Source of the DNA: Telluria aromaticivorans | GTDB taxonomy: Bacteria > Pseudomonadota > Gammaproteobacteria > Burkholderiales > Burkholderiaceae_D | NCBI RefSeq assembly: GCF_013003915.1 | Contig: NZ_JABAIV010000008.1 | Location: 172,949 to 236,948, forward strand | Length of the DNA stretch: 64,000 nt | Reading direction: 5' to 3' | Shown: one piece after another, positions 33,133 through 43,612 of the stretch | How the letters are laid out: each line of letters starts with the position of its first letter | Position numbering within the stretch: the first letter of the stretch is position 1 | The notes under the pieces: model-generated | The model's input: the letters and a program-made list of their open reading frames with translations, nothing else | Database searches by the model: none | Told to the model about the DNA's origin: nothing | Translations under genes and position numbers: made by a program

Positions 33133-33141
33133 ATCTTAGCA
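33133..33141 (-). promoter_or_regulatory. extended -10 promoter of tRNA-Leu
   Basis: On the minus strand TGCTAAGAT, an extended -10 (TG-N-TAAGAT), lies 16 bases upstream of the tRNA 5' end. No good -35 is seen at the standard distance; GGTCAG is the closest. Confidence 0.45.
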
Positions 33142-33206
33142 CACCGTTTGCCCCGCTGACCAGTACCGCCGCGCTCCGGGCCCGATCTGGGATAGGAGAC
33201 CCAGCC

Positions 33207-33674
33207 TCAGTGGGCAATCCGTTGCTGCAACAGGCGCAGGCTGCCGACGGGGCCAACCACCTGCAAGGCATTCGGCGTGACGGCAACCTCGATGGCCCCT
33301 TCGCGGCCGCGCAGCCAGGGACGCGGGCGGAAATAGCTGATGTGGTCAGTCTCGGACGCTGTGCGGCGGTAGCCCAGCGAGGTCAGCGCTTCGTCGAGGG
33401 TGCTGATCATGTGGCGGGCGTCGAAACGGGTGTTCATCTCGAAGCGGCCCGGTCCCATCATGGCAACTGGCATGAGCCCGCCAGCCAGCGCCGGCAGCAC
33501 GATGAAGGACAGCGGGGTCTCCGGATCGATGAAGTGCAGCACCAGCACCAGCAGTGGCAGGCCAAGCGCCAGGGTCAGGGCCCAGGGCAGCAGCTGTCGC
33601 CAGGTACCGCGCCGGCCAAGGAAAAAGGGCCGTTCGTGGATCCGGACGATTTCGGAAAAAGTAACGCTATTCAT
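33207..33674 (-). CDS. hypothetical two-helix membrane protein
   Basis: 155-residue protein with no family I recognise. It starts MNSVTFSEIVRIHERPFF after a good ribosome-binding site (GGAGA, seven bases before ATG). Two hydrophobic segments follow (LLPWALTLALGLPLLVLVLHF at about 28-48 and FIVLPALAGGLMPVAMM at about 57-73), and then a soluble C-terminal half of about 80 residues with LDEALTSLGYRRTASETDHISYF and a terminal strand-rich part. The layout suggests a small inner-membrane protein with a cytoplasmic domain. It stands alone between tRNA-Leu and the GT-C gene. Confidence 0.75.
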   Translation of the reverse strand: MNSVTFSEIVRIHERPFFLGRRGTWRQLLPWALTLALGLPLLVLVLHFIDPETPLSFIVLPALAGGLMPVAMMGPGRFEMNTRFDARHMISTLDEALTSLGYRRTASETDHISYFRPRPWLRGREGAIEVAVTPNALQVVGPVGSLRLLQQRIAH

Positions 33675-33860
33675 GAGTATCTCCTCGCAGCGCTGCTTGA
33701 CTGGTTGGGGCCGCATGGAAAAAGCGACCTGCTTTATTCTTACCACCAACCCGGGGGAGCGATTGACGCTCCGCAAACGCACTGCCATTAGGCATAGGTT
33801 CTCACATCGGACTGGGGTGCCGCGCACTGCTGGATAAACCATGCAGGAATCGTGCCAGAA

Positions 33861-33885
33861 AAGCAAAAGCCGCCGGCCTGGCGGC
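33861..33885 (-). terminator. terminator after the GT-C glycosyltransferase gene
   Basis: Minus-strand hairpin GCCGCC-AGGCC-GGCGGC followed by TTTTGCTT, about 27 bases beyond the stop codon of the gene starting at 35633. Confidence 0.7.
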
Positions 33886-33911
33886 GGGCAGCTTGTCAAA
33901 CGGAGGAAAAC

Positions 33912-35633
33912 TCAGCGGCTGCGGCGGAACAGGCGGAAGCGTTCGTCGCGATCGGAGGCGCGCCGGCCCTCCCACAGTACGGTGGCGCCGCGCACGCCGT
34001 AGCGGCGCGCCAGGTCATTGTCGTCGCGGTTCCGGATGCTGTCCTGGAGCAGCACGTAGTTGCAATCGCCACCGGCCAGGCCGGCGAAGGGCAGGCGGCC
34101 GAAGAAGGCGAACGAGGCGCGCTGGGCCGGGCCGACATTGGTGTCGATGCAGCCGGCGTCGGCCGGGAGGCGCGCCGCGATCTGCTGGGCCACGCCGGCG
34201 TAGCTCTTGCTGTAGTTCAGGTCCGGCAGGAACAGGGTCATCAGGAGCACCCACACCAGGATCAGGCCGCTCGACGACAGCACCACTGCGCGCCACAGCA
34301 CGGAAGGCTGGCGCGACAGGCGCCAGTGGACCAGCATGATCCAGCCGATGCTGGCTGCGGCCGCCACCAGGAAGGCGATGATGCCGACTTCCGGCTTGAA
34401 GCCGGGCACCAGCTTGAGTGCATTCTTGGCCAGCTGGGCCGGCCAGCCGGTGAGCTTGGCGATCCAGAACAGCCAGATCAGCGCGCCGAGGATGGTCAGC
34501 ACCATCACCGAGAACCAGTCGATTGCATTGATGGTGCCGCGCTTCATGGTCGGCAAACCAAAAGCGGCCATCAGCGCCAGCGGCGCGAGCATCTTGAGGA
34601 AGTCGCCGTTTTCCGGTTCCGGGTCGCACAGCATCAGCAGCGCCAGCGCCACGAAGAACATCACCGGCATCACGATGTGCAGCAGGTGCTGCTGGCGGCG
34701 CCAGGCCCAGATCGCCCACAGGGCGAACGGCCAGGCCGGCCAGAAGAACCACACGCCGATGCGGAAGAATCCCTTCAGCGAGGTCAAGCCCGGCAGGGCG
34801 ACCTGGGCCGCGTTCCAGGCCAGCCAGTCGCCCACCGGCGACAGGCCGAAGGGCTGGACCAGCGTGGCGGGCAGGATCCAGGCCAGGGTGATAAGAAATC
34901 CGACACCTGCCGCCAGCCCCAGGTGGCGCAGGGTGGCTGCGGTTTGCAGCTTGAGGTAGCGGGTGCAGGCGAACAGGGCCAGCACCAGCACCACCGGCGG
35001 CATGATGCCGCGCGTGAGCGCCAGCGCGCCCAGCGACAGGCCGACCAGTACGGCATTGCGGGTAGTGGCGCTCTCGACATAGCGCACCGCGCGGTACAGG
35101 AAAAAGGCGAGCAGGGCACCCTGCAGGGTGGCGGACAACGTCAGGTGGCTCTGCACCAGCAGGCCAAGGCAGCCGAGATAGATCAGGACGGCGGTATCGC
35201 CCAGGGTGCGGCCGTAGTCGTCCGGCTCGGGCTGGCCGCCGAAGGCCAGGCGCAGCGGCTGGGCCTCGGCGCGGCGGCCGAGGTGGAATGCGGTGTACCA
35301 GAGCGACATGGCGCCGGTAACAAAAATGCCGATGGTCGAGACCCGCGCGGCCAGCACGTCGCCCAGGATCCAGCCGAACAGCTTGATGCACAGCGCGCCG
35401 AGCCAGAAGGCCAGCGGGCCTTCCTGGGTGGCCGCGAGGCCGGCGATGTTGGGGTAGAGCCAGTCGTGCAAGCCGCCATGCGCCATCGTCCACATGATGC
35501 CGAAGGGGCCTGCGTCTTCCTTCCACGGGTCGCGGCCGATCAGGCCCGGCAGGATGTACAGCATGCCCAGCGCGAGCAGGGCCCAGCGGGGCAGCGCTAG
35601 CGTAGCGGCGGCGGGAAGGCGGACGGGTTTCAT
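33912..35633 (-). CDS. ArnT/PMT-like GT-C membrane glycosyltransferase
   Basis: Integral membrane protein of 573 residues with about 11-12 predicted helices, resembling lipid-linked sugar transferases of the GT39/GT83 group. The first periplasmic loop carries the acidic motif GRDPWKEDAGPF, in the place of the catalytic Asp/Glu of these enzymes, followed by EGPLAFWLGA. The C-terminal periplasmic part (about 490-570) has CIDTNVGPAQRASFAFFG. No undecaprenyl-phosphate-sugar synthase is adjacent, so donor and acceptor (lipid A, protein or polymer) are unknown. Confidence 0.85.
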   Translation of the reverse strand: MKPVRLPAAATLALPRWALLALGMLYILPGLIGRDPWKEDAGPFGIMWTMAHGGLHDWLYPNIAGLAATQEGPLAFWLGALCIKLFGWILGDVLAARVSTIGIFVTGAMSLWYTAFHLGRRAEAQPLRLAFGGQPEPDDYGRTLGDTAVLIYLGCLGLLVQSHLTLSATLQGALLAFFLYRAVRYVESATTRNAVLVGLSLGALALTRGIMPPVVLVLALFACTRYLKLQTAATLRHLGLAAGVGFLITLAWILPATLVQPFGLSPVGDWLAWNAAQVALPGLTSLKGFFRIGVWFFWPAWPFALWAIWAWRRQQHLLHIVMPVMFFVALALLMLCDPEPENGDFLKMLAPLALMAAFGLPTMKRGTINAIDWFSVMVLTILGALIWLFWIAKLTGWPAQLAKNALKLVPGFKPEVGIIAFLVAAAASIGWIMLVHWRLSRQPSVLWRAVVLSSSGLILVWVLLMTLFLPDLNYSKSYAGVAQQIAARLPADAGCIDTNVGPAQRASFAFFGRLPFAGLAGGDCNYVLLQDSIRNRDDNDLARRYGVRGATVLWEGRRASDRDERFRLFRRSR

Positions 35634-35679
35634 CGGGTAGTCAGTTGCAGGATGAGAATAGTCGCGTAGTATAGCCGCG

Positions 35680-35710
35680 AAAAAAAAGAAGCCGGTGAAC
35701 CGGCTTCTTC
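35680..35710 (-). terminator. terminator of rpmE2
   Basis: Minus-strand stem GAAGCCGG-TTCA-CCGGCTTC followed by a run of eight T. It lies about 52 bases after the rpmE2 stop codon. The flanking AAGAAG and CTTCTT extend the stem to 11 bp. Confidence 0.9.
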
Positions 35711-35762
35711 TCTGGCAACGCCGGGCGCAGCGGCCCGGGTGTGCATGTCGTGCTTGGGCGAA

Positions 35763-36032
35763 TTAGCCGTTGGCGACGGCGGTCTTCGAACCGACAGCAC
35801 CGAACTTCTGGCGGAACTTCTCGACGCGGCCAGCGGTGTCGACGATCTTGTGCTTGCCGGTGAAGAACGGGTGCGATTCAGCCGAGACTTCGATCTTGAT
35901 CAGCGGGTATTCTTTACCTTCGTGCTGGATCGTTTCGCGGGTGTTGATGGTCGAACGGGTCACGAACTTGAAGTCGCACGACAGGTCGTGGAACACAACT
36001 TCACGGTAATTTGGGTGGATATCGGTCTTCAT
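35763..36032 (-). CDS. rpmE2: 50S ribosomal protein L31 type B
   Basis: 89-residue L31 starting [21 protein letters not shown]. It lacks the CxxC zinc-binding cysteines of type A L31 (only one Cys is present), which marks the zinc-independent type B form used under zinc limitation in many bacteria. It carries the HPFFTGK motif. The ATG at 36032 is chosen over an upstream in-frame ATG because of the conserved N terminus. No second L31 gene is in the window. The rho gene lies upstream, beyond a repeat-rich gap. Confidence 0.96.
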   Translation of the reverse strand: MKTDIHPNYREVVFHDLSCDFKFVTRSTINTRETIQHEGKEYPLIKIEVSAESHPFFTGKHKIVDTAGRVEKFRQKFGAVGSKTAVANG

Positions 36033-36170
36033 GGTATTGCCTTCTAAGAGTTGGTAGCCAAACTGCACTTCGTCGGTCGTCCTGCTTCTTGACCCGATTG
36101 CCGATCACTTGCCAGGGGTTGAATACTGCTGAACCCACGATTATAAAACGGTTGCGCTGCCAAGGCAACT

Positions 36171-36338
36171 CGTGGGGTGGGCGGCTCTGCCCGTGTGTCG
36201 GAATTTCGGCGGCCCCGATGCCGCCCGCCCGTTCAACGAACGGCTGGGCGGCGCGGCTGTGCGCAGGATGGTTGAACGCGCGAGCGGCGCCGAAGTGTGC
36301 GATGAATCACGCCATCGGGTGGAGCCGCCCACCCTACG
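36171..36338. repeat. degenerate REP cluster
   Basis: Partial REP elements between rpmE2 and rho: CGTGGGGTGGGCGG at 36171, CGTTCAAC around 36230, GTTGAACGCGCGAGCGG around 36271, and GGTGGAGCCGCCCACCCTACG ending at 36338. The order is that of an inverted REP pair broken up by mutations and a partial duplication. Nothing coding is seen in this 390-bp gap. Confidence 0.65.
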
Positions 36339-36351
36339 GAACCGAAGCCAG

Positions 36352-36380
36352 GTCATCCCGGCGCAGGCCGGGATCCAAGT
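36352..36380. repeat. CCCGGC-type repeat, third copy
   Basis: GGTC, then ATCCCGGC-GCAG-GCCGGGAT (36355-36374), then CCAAGTTTG. It matches the units at 7381-7415 and 7469-7502 except for the loop. Confidence 0.65.
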
Positions 36381-36420
36381 TTGCCGCCCGGCCCGTATCG
36401 CATTCATCCCACGTTCCAAT

Positions 36421-36443
36421 AAAAAAGCGGCCCGAAGGCCGCC
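36421..36443 (-). terminator. Rho-independent terminator of the rho gene
   Basis: Minus-strand GCGGCC-TTCG-GGCCGC with a stable UUCG loop, followed by six T. It lies about 26 bases after the rho stop codon. Confidence 0.92.
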
Positions 36444-36467
36444 TCTCGCGCGATGCTGCGTCGGCTC

Positions 36468-37730
36468 TTAGCCGCCGCGGCGCATCATGTCAAAGAATTC
36501 GACATTGTTCTTGGTCGCGCGCATCTTGTCGAGGATGAACTCCATCGCTTCGATCTCGTCCATCGAGTACAGCAGCTTGCGCAGGATCCAGATTTTTTGC
36601 AGCTGATCCGGCTTGATCAGAAGTTCTTCGCGGCGGGTACCCGACTTGTTCAGGTTGATCGCCGGGTAGACGCGCTTCTCGGCCAGGCGGCGCTCGAGGT
36701 GCACTTCCATGTTGCCGGTACCCTTGAATTCTTCGTAGATCACGTCGTCCATGCGCGAGCCGGTTTCGATCAGGGCGGTCGCGATGATGGTCAGCGAGCC
36801 GCCTTCTTCGACGTTACGGGCGGCGCCGAAGAAGCGTTTCGGACGCTGCAGCGCGTTGGCGTCGACACCACCGGTCAGCACCTTGCCCGAAGCCGGGATC
36901 ACGGTGTTGTAGGCGCGCGCCAGGCGGGTGATCGAATCGAGCAGGATGATCACGTCTTTCTTCATCTCGACCAGGCGCTTGGCTTTTTCCAGCACCATCT
37001 CGGCAACCTGCACGTGGCGGGTGGCCGGTTCGTCGAAGGTCGATGCGACGACTTCGCCGCGCACCGAACGCTGCATCTCGGTCACTTCTTCCGGACGCTC
37101 ATCGATCAGCAGCACGATCAGGGTGCAGTCGGGATGGTTGGCGGTAATCGCGTGGGCGATATGCTGCAGGATGACCGACTTGCCCGACTTTGGCGAAGCC
37201 ACCAGCAGGCCGCGCTGGCCCTTGCCGATCGGCGAAATCAGGTCGATGATGCGGCCGGTGATATTTTCCTGGCCGTTCATGTCGCGCTCGAGGCGCAGCG
37301 GCTCGTTCGGGTGCAGCGGCGTCAGGTTTTCGAACAGGATGCGGTGCTTCGAAGCTTCCGGCGATTCGCCGTTGACCTTGTCCACCTTGACCAGCGCGAA
37401 GTAGCGCTCGCCGTCTTTCGGCGTACGCACTTCACCTTCGATCGAGTCACCCGTATGCAAGTTGAACCGGCGGATCTGCGACGGCGAGATGTAGATGTCG
37501 TCGGTCGAGGCCATGTAGCTGGCGTCGGGCGAGCGCAGGAAGCCGAAGCCGTCCGGCAGCACTTCGAGGGCGCCATCGCCGAAAATCTGTTCGCCGCTCT
37601 TGGCGCGCTTCTTCAGGATCGCGAACATCAGTTCCTGTTTGCGCAGGCGTGCTGCGTTGTCGATGTCGAGGCCGATAGCCATCTCCAGCAGCGCGGAGAC
37701 GTGCATTGCCTTCAGTTCAGATAAATGCAT
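36468..37730 (-). CDS. rho: transcription termination factor Rho
   Basis: Hexameric RNA-dependent ATPase/helicase that terminates transcription. The 420-residue protein has the RNA-binding cold-shock-like domain ([20 protein letters not shown]), Walker [12 protein letters not shown], Walker [18 protein letters not shown] and the Q/R-loop part [16 protein letters not shown]. The start is [18 protein letters not shown], the typical beta-proteobacterial N terminus. It lies downstream of trxA, the standard arrangement, but a 118-bp MITE-like repeat sits between them about 140 bp before the rho start, in what would be the rho leader. Confidence 0.98.
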   Translation of the reverse strand: MHLSELKAMHVSALLEMAIGLDIDNAARLRKQELMFAILKKRAKSGEQIFGDGALEVLPDGFGFLRSPDASYMASTDDIYISPSQIRRFNLHTGDSIEGEVRTPKDGERYFALVKVDKVNGESPEASKHRILFENLTPLHPNEPLRLERDMNGQENITGRIIDLISPIGKGQRGLLVASPKSGKSVILQHIAHAITANHPDCTLIVLLIDERPEEVTEMQRSVRGEVVASTFDEPATRHVQVAEMVLEKAKRLVEMKKDVIILLDSITRLARAYNTVIPASGKVLTGGVDANALQRPKRFFGAARNVEEGGSLTIIATALIETGSRMDDVIYEEFKGTGNMEVHLERRLAEKRVYPAINLNKSGTRREELLIKPDQLQKIWILRKLLYSMDEIEAMEFILDKMRATKNNVEFFDMMRRGG

Positions 37731-37869
37731 GTTTGTGTGGGTGTCCCGTGACGGGAAAGTAAAGGTAGGGGAGGGAACGACGTGGGTTCGTTAAACTGCG
37801 TCAGTTGGGAAGCAACGGAGCCGAGGCTTCCCGACGATGACGGCAACGCGGGCGCGCTGCCGTCGCTAA

Positions 37870-37987
37870 GAGCTTGTAAAAAATTCCTCCATGGCTGCGT
37901 TGCATTCGTCTCGCCGTACTAGCGTACTGGCTTCGCGGTCCGCCGCAGCGGCGATGCGCCTTGCCCTGAAGGTTTTTTCACAAACTT
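37870..37987 (-). mobile_element. 118-bp MITE-like repeat, copy 2
   Basis: Reverse-oriented copy of the element at 6294-6411, the same length and highly similar throughout. Its ends are GAGCTTGTA (37870-37878) and CACAAACTT (37979-37987), so the terminal repeats have diverged more than in copy 1. The internal palindrome is CCAGTACGCTAGTACGG on the minus strand. It begins eight bases after the trxA stop and occupies the trxA-rho gap. Confidence 0.8.
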
Positions 37988-37994
37988 TATGGTA

Positions 37995-38321
37995 TCAGAT
38001 GTTGCTGTCGATAAACTGGGTCAATTGACCCTTGGCCATTGCGCCAACTTTTTGGGCAGCCGCGACACCGTTCTTGAACAGGATCAGGGTCGGGATGCCG
38101 CGGATGCCGAACTTGGCCGGTACTGCCTGGTTCGCGTCGACATCCACTTTAGCGATGATCAGCTTGCCTTCGTATTCTTTTGCGATTTCTTCCAGGATAG
38201 GTGCAATCATCTTGCACGGACCGCACCACTCGGCCCAGAAGTCTACCAAAACCGGAAGCTCGGACTTGAGCACTTCGGTATCGAAGTTTGCATCGCTGAT
38301 GTGTTTAATGTTTTCGCTCAT
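37995..38321 (-). CDS. trxA: thioredoxin 1
   Basis: Cytoplasmic disulfide reductase, 108 residues, with the active site [13 protein letters not shown] and the cis-proline loop [11 protein letters not shown]. It starts [13 protein letters not shown]; an upstream ATG nine codons earlier is not conserved. It is the likely electron donor for MsrA in this window. In related genomes rho follows directly; here a MITE-like repeat lies between them. Confidence 0.98.
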   Translation of the reverse strand: MSENIKHISDANFDTEVLKSELPVLVDFWAEWCGPCKMIAPILEEIAKEYEGKLIIAKVDVDANQAVPAKFGIRGIPTLILFKNGVAAAQKVGAMAKGQLTQFIDSNI

Positions 38322-38562
38322 AGGTTCCTCAAAAGAGGTAAGGATCAATTAACGCCTGGCGGCCAATGCCGATCCTGCGTCGTCCCGGCCGCCTTCCGTG
38401 CATCGCTTATCGCGCATTGCCACTGAATGACTAACCGCTACACAATGGTGGAGGCACTGTGTGCACAATTCAATATGGAAGGACGGCAAGGGGGTGTCAG
38501 GCGGGGATGTGCCGAATAATACCCCATTTTTTTAAAAAGTGTGGGCAGGTTTGTACAAAATC

Positions 38563-38967
38563 TTAACATTGCACCGCACGGCGCAGCTCCTCGGCAGCGA
38601 CCGGCTTGCGGAAGGCGCCCGTCACCTGAAGCCCGAGGGCGCGCGCCAGGCCGGTGGCCGCGTCGCGCACGCCGTCTTCCAGCGCAGACACCACGATCAC
38701 CCGGCCGTTGTATCCCTGGCCGGCCGCGGCCTGCAGGAATTCGATGCCATCCATGTCGGGCATTGCCAGGTCGCAGATCACGAGGTCTGGCGCATGGCGC
38801 GGCAGCTCGGCCAGCGCACTGCGCGCATCGAACTCGACGTGCACGTCGAAGGGACCGAAGCCGTCCAGCATGTCGCGCAGCACCGCCAGCATGAAGCGGT
38901 CGTCGTCGAGCAGCAGCACGCGCTGGGGCGCGGCAGCGTGCAGCGAGGACGAAAGGGCTGGCATCAT
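38563..38967 (-). CDS. single-domain response regulator (CheY-like)
   Basis: 134-residue receiver without an output domain: VLLLDDDRFMLAVL, the phosphoacceptor aspartate in LVICDLAMPDMDG, VVSALEDG and the FRKPV lysine. The C terminus ends directly after the receiver fold (ELRRAVQC). Its partner is unknown; unlinked hybrid kinases such as those in this window are candidates. It lies 241 bp upstream of trxA and 117 bp downstream of hutC, on the same strand as both. Confidence 0.9.
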   Translation of the reverse strand: MMPALSSSLHAAAPQRVLLLDDDRFMLAVLRDMLDGFGPFDVHVEFDARSALAELPRHAPDLVICDLAMPDMDGIEFLQAAAGQGYNGRVIVVSALEDGVRDAATGLARALGLQVTGAFRKPVAAEELRRAVQC

Positions 38968-39084
38968 GAGTGGAAAAGAACGATGGGATGGACCGCAACC
39001 ATTATGGCGAAGTTTTCCACTCCCGTGGAATTATTGAACAACTAGTGTTGCGCGAGAGTTGCTCGAAAGTCGCGCAGCCGGCGC

Positions 39085-39801
39085 TCAAACGCTGCCGGTG
39101 AAACGCGCCAGGTGGCCCGGGTGCCACATCGTCGCCACCGAGGCCACCCGTCCGCCGGAAGTGGTGCGGCGGTGCAGCACCAGGCAGGGCAGGCCGGCCT
39201 CGATGGTCAGCATGGCGGCGATCACGCCGGGCGCCGGCTGGGCTTCGATGCCGTAGGTGGCGCCCTGCAGCGGCGCGGCCACCATCAGGTGTTCGTTCGG
39301 CGTGATGGTGCTGAAATCCTGTTCCAGGTAGCTTGGCGCGCAGGCCGGGTTGACCCAGCGGTCTTCCACCTGGATCGGCACGTCGTTCTCGAAGTGGACG
39401 ATGATCGAGTGGTAGAGCCGGGTACCTGGGGCCAGCTCGAACTCGGCGGACAGCGCGTCGTCGCAGGTTTCCTCGCGCAGCAGGCGCAGGTGGCTGCGGT
39501 GGGCGCGCCCGCGCGAACGAATCTCGTCGGCGATGTTGCGGATCTCGACCAGCGTGGCCTGGTATTTTTGTGGGGCCACATACGTGCCCGACCCCTGGCG
39601 CCGCGTCAGCACACCCTCGGCAGTGAGCTCGCGCACCGCGCGGTTGACGGTCATGCGCGAGACCCCGAACTGGCGCACCAGCGCCTGCTCGGAGGGCACC
39701 AGGTCGCCTTCTTTCCAGCGCGCGGCCGCGATCTCGCCCACCAGGAAATCCTTGATGCGCTGGAAAATGGGAGTGCTGTCTTGCGCGATACGTTCTTCCA
39801 A
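39085..39801 (-). CDS. hutC: histidine utilization repressor HutC
   Basis: GntR-family repressor with a UTRA effector domain, 238 residues. The winged helix is in DLVPSEQALVRQFGVSRMTVNRAVRELTAEGVLTR (residues about 33-67), and the effector domain has SIIVHFENDVPIQVEDRWVNP and EHLMVAAPLQG, HutC signatures. Urocanate is the inducer in this family. It is separated from the hut operon by about 3.9 kb holding ada, a dioxygenase and an amidohydrolase gene. No HutC-type palindrome was found in front of hutC itself, so self-control is not supported by sequence. Confidence 0.93.
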   Translation of the reverse strand: MEERIAQDSTPIFQRIKDFLVGEIAAARWKEGDLVPSEQALVRQFGVSRMTVNRAVRELTAEGVLTRRQGSGTYVAPQKYQATLVEIRNIADEIRSRGRAHRSHLRLLREETCDDALSAEFELAPGTRLYHSIIVHFENDVPIQVEDRWVNPACAPSYLEQDFSTITPNEHLMVAAPLQGATYGIEAQPAPGVIAAMLTIEAGLPCLVLHRRTTSGGRVASVATMWHPGHLARFTGSV

Positions 39802-39942
39802 ACTACTCTCCGAAATGAGGCGCTGCGGCCAGGCATGCCATGATCATCGATTCTAGCACCGCAATTCGAAAGCAAGACCCGGAGTGCCGGGGGCGCAGCG
39901 GAGGTTTAGGCTGTCTCCATCGCCCCTCACCTGGAATCCACC

Positions 39943-41003
<1,061 letters not shown>

Positions 41004-41007
<4 letters not shown>

Positions 41008-41693
41008 TAGACGTGGACTGGGAGCGCGTTGCCGGCGAGCTCGATGCCTTCGGCTGCGCGCTCATTCCCGGGCTGCTCCGGCATGCGGACTGCATGGCGG
41101 CGGCGGCGTTGTACGACCGGCCCGCGCTGTTCCGCAGCCGGGTGCTGATGCAGCAGCACGGGTTCGGGCGCGGCCAGTACCAGTATTTTGCCTATCCGCT
41201 GCCGGCGCCGCTGGCTGCGCTGCGCACTGCGCTGTATCCGCCGCTGGCAGGGATCGCCAACCGCTGGCACGAGCTGCTCGGGATCGACACGCGCTTCCCG
41301 GCCGATCACGAAGCCTACCTGGCGCGCTGCCATGCGGCCGGGCAGGTGAAGCCGACCCCGCTGCTGCTGCGCTACCGCGAGGGCGACTACAACTGCCTGC
41401 ACCAGGATTTATATGGCGAGCTGGTATTCCCATTGCAGGTGGCGGTGCTGCTGTCGACACCCGGCGTGGATTTCGAAGGCGGCGAATTCGTCCTGACCGA
41501 GCAGCGCCCGCGCATGCAGTCGCGCGCCGAAGTGGTGCCGCTCGGGCAGGGCGACGCGGTCGTGTTCGCGGTCAATCATCGGCCGGTGCAGGGCACGCGC
41601 GGCGTCTACCGCGTGGCGATGCGCCATGGCGTCAGCCGCCTGCGCAGCGGCACCCGGCATACGCTGGGGATCATCTTCCACGACGCCCTCTGA
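41004..41693 (+). CDS. 2-oxoglutarate/Fe(II)-dependent dioxygenase coupled to ada
   Basis: 229-residue oxygenase of the 2OG-Fe(II) superfamily, DUF2086-like. It has the HxD iron motif at H133/D135 (CLHQDLYGEL), a distal histidine around H192 (NHRPVQG), and RVAMRHGVSRL, where a 2OG-binding arginine would lie. It is not a standard AlkB by sequence, because the nucleotide-recognition lid motifs of AlkB are not visible. Its overlap with ada suggests a role in alkylation damage or its repair, as AlkB has in other adaptive-response operons. That role is inference from position. Confidence 0.85.
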
Positions 41694-41782
41694 GCGCTTC
41701 TCCCGCTGCTCCCATTCCTATACACTTCTCCGTGCCACGCCCACAAGGCGTCGAACCCATTCAACACGGAGAAAAAAAGCCT

Positions 41783-43462
41783 ATGCGCGCGCGCCGGATC
41801 CCCCTGTCTTCCCTGATTGTCCTTGCCGGCCTCGGCGTCCTTGGTGTGGCGACATCGGCCCATGCCGACACCGTCATCACCAACGCCAACGGCTACACCC
41901 TCAACAGCAAGGGCGAGCTGGTGCAGTTCAGCGCGCTGGCCTACGACGACAAGGGCCGCATTACCGCCGTCGGCACTGCCGCCGAGGTCGCGGCAAAAGC
42001 AAAGGGCGCGCGCCAGGTCGACATGGGCGGGCGCACCGTGCTGCCGGGCCTGATCGACGCCCACGGCCACGTGTTCGGCCTGGGCCAGCAGCTGACCCAG
42101 CTCGACCTGTCGAGTACCACCTCGCTGGCGGATGCGACCCGTGCCATCGCCACCTATGCGCGCTCGAATGCGGGCCTGGCCTGGATCCGCGGCCGCGGCT
42201 GGAACCAGGAAAACTGGAAGCTGGGCCGCTTCCCGATCGCTGCCGATCTCGATCCGGTCGAATCAAGCCGCCCGGTATGGCTGGAGCGCGTCGACGGCCA
42301 CGCGGGCTGGGCCAACAGCCGCACGCTGGCGCTGGCCGGCATCACCAAGTCGACGCCGGATCCGGCCGGCGGCAAGATCATGCGCGACGCGAACGGCGAA
42401 GCGACCGGCGTGCTGGTCGACGCCGCGCAGGAACTGGTGACCAAGGTCATGCCGGCGCAGACCGAAGCCGAGGGCCGCACGATGCTCGATCGCTCGTTGC
42501 AGGAGCTGGCGCGGGTCGGCCTCACCGCCGTGCACGATGCCGGCGTCGGCGTGGCGGAAGACCGCCTGTACCGCGACTACGCCGACAACAAGAAGCTGAC
42601 CGCACGCGTCTACGGCATGATCGGCGGCACCGACAAGGATTTTGACCAGTTGGCAAAAAACGGGCCGCTGCGCGATTATGCGGACGGCATGTACGCGCTG
42701 CGCGCCGTGAAGCTGTATTCCGACGGCGCCCTGGGCAGCCGCGGCGCGGCGCTCATCAAGCCGTACAGCGACGAGGCGCACTCGCACGGCCTGCTGTTCT
42801 TCAAGACCGCGCAGATGGACGCCATGATGACCAAGGCCATGCGCAAGGGCTACCAGGTCAACGTGCACGCCATCGGCGACGCCGGCAACAAGCAGATCCT
42901 CGACATCTACAAGAAGGAAGTCGGTGCGACGAAGAGCGGCGCCCAGCGCCACCGCATCGAGCACGCCCAGGTCGTGGCGCTCGAGGACATCCCGCGCTTC
43001 AAGTCGCTCGGCATCATCCCGTCGATGCAGCCGACCCACGCGACCTCCGACAAGAACATGGCCGAGACCCGCGTCGGTCGGGAACGCATCAAGGGCGCCT
43101 ACGCCTGGCGCAGCTTCCTGCACCAGGGCTCGCGCATCGCCTGCGGTTCCGACTTCCCGGTGGAGTCGCCGAATCCCTTCTTCGGCATCCACGCGGCGGT
43201 GACCCGCATGGACGCCGCCGGCCAGCCGGTGGCCGGCTGGTACCCGAACCAGGCGATGTCGCTGAAGGAAGCCTTCCGCTGCTTCACGCTGGACGCAGCC
43301 TACGCGGGCCACCAGGAAAACACCCTGGGCTCGCTGGAGCCGGGCAAGCACGCCGACTTCATCGTGATCGACCGCGATTTGTTCCGCATGCCGACGTATG
43401 ACATCCACAAGACCGGCGTGCTGGAGACGTGGGTCGCGGGTAAGCAGGTGTTCAAAAAGTAA
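41783..43462 (+). CDS. exported amidohydrolase (YtcJ-like)
   Basis: Metal-dependent hydrolase of the amidohydrolase-3 family, 559 residues, with a signal peptide (cleavage after ATSAHA). It has LPGLIDAHGHV (metal ligands), RGRGWNQENW, VKLYSDGALGSRGAAL, QVNVHAIGDAGN, HRIEHAQ and GSDFPVESPNP, then a C-terminal composite strand GSLEPGKHADFIVID. Members act on imides, amides or nitriles; the substrate here is unknown. It lies about 200 bp before the hut operon with REPs between, so no link to histidine use is implied. Confidence 0.9.
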   Translation: MRARRIPLSSLIVLAGLGVLGVATSAHADTVITNANGYTLNSKGELVQFSALAYDDKGRITAVGTAAEVAAKAKGARQVDMGGRTVLPGLIDAHGHVFGLGQQLTQLDLSSTTSLADATRAIATYARSNAGLAWIRGRGWNQENWKLGRFPIAADLDPVESSRPVWLERVDGHAGWANSRTLALAGITKSTPDPAGGKIMRDANGEATGVLVDAAQELVTKVMPAQTEAEGRTMLDRSLQELARVGLTAVHDAGVGVAEDRLYRDYADNKKLTARVYGMIGGTDKDFDQLAKNGPLRDYADGMYALRAVKLYSDGALGSRGAALIKPYSDEAHSHGLLFFKTAQMDAMMTKAMRKGYQVNVHAIGDAGNKQILDIYKKEVGATKSGAQRHRIEHAQVVALEDIPRFKSLGIIPSMQPTHATSDKNMAETRVGRERIKGAYAWRSFLHQGSRIACGSDFPVESPNPFFGIHAAVTRMDAAGQPVAGWYPNQAMSLKEAFRCFTLDAAYAGHQENTLGSLEPGKHADFIVIDRDLFRMPTYDIHKTGVLETWVAGKQVFKK

Positions 43463-43471
43463 TCGACATCC

Positions 43472-43508
43472 CGTAGGGTGGGCGGCTTCGCCGCCCACGC
43501 GTTCAAAC
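43472..43508 (+). repeat. REP element, forward
   Basis: CGTAGGGTGGGCGG, loop CTTCG, CCGCCCACGCGTTCAAAC, starting ten bases after the amidohydrolase stop. It forms an inverted pair with the element at 43545-43580. Confidence 0.8.
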
Positions 43509-43544
43509 ATCGTATGAAACGCCGATCCGTTTGATCACCCGCCG

Positions 43545-43580
43545 ATTGAACGCGCGGGCGGGAAACCCGCCCACCCTACG
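43545..43580 (-). repeat. REP element, reverse
   Basis: ATTGAACGCGCGGGCGGG, loop AAA, CCCGCCCACCCTACG. Partner of the REP at 43472-43508. The hut promoter begins 33 bp further on. Confidence 0.8.
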
Positions 43581-43612
43581 AAGAGCATCAACGCAAGCAC
43601 CACCAAAACCGG

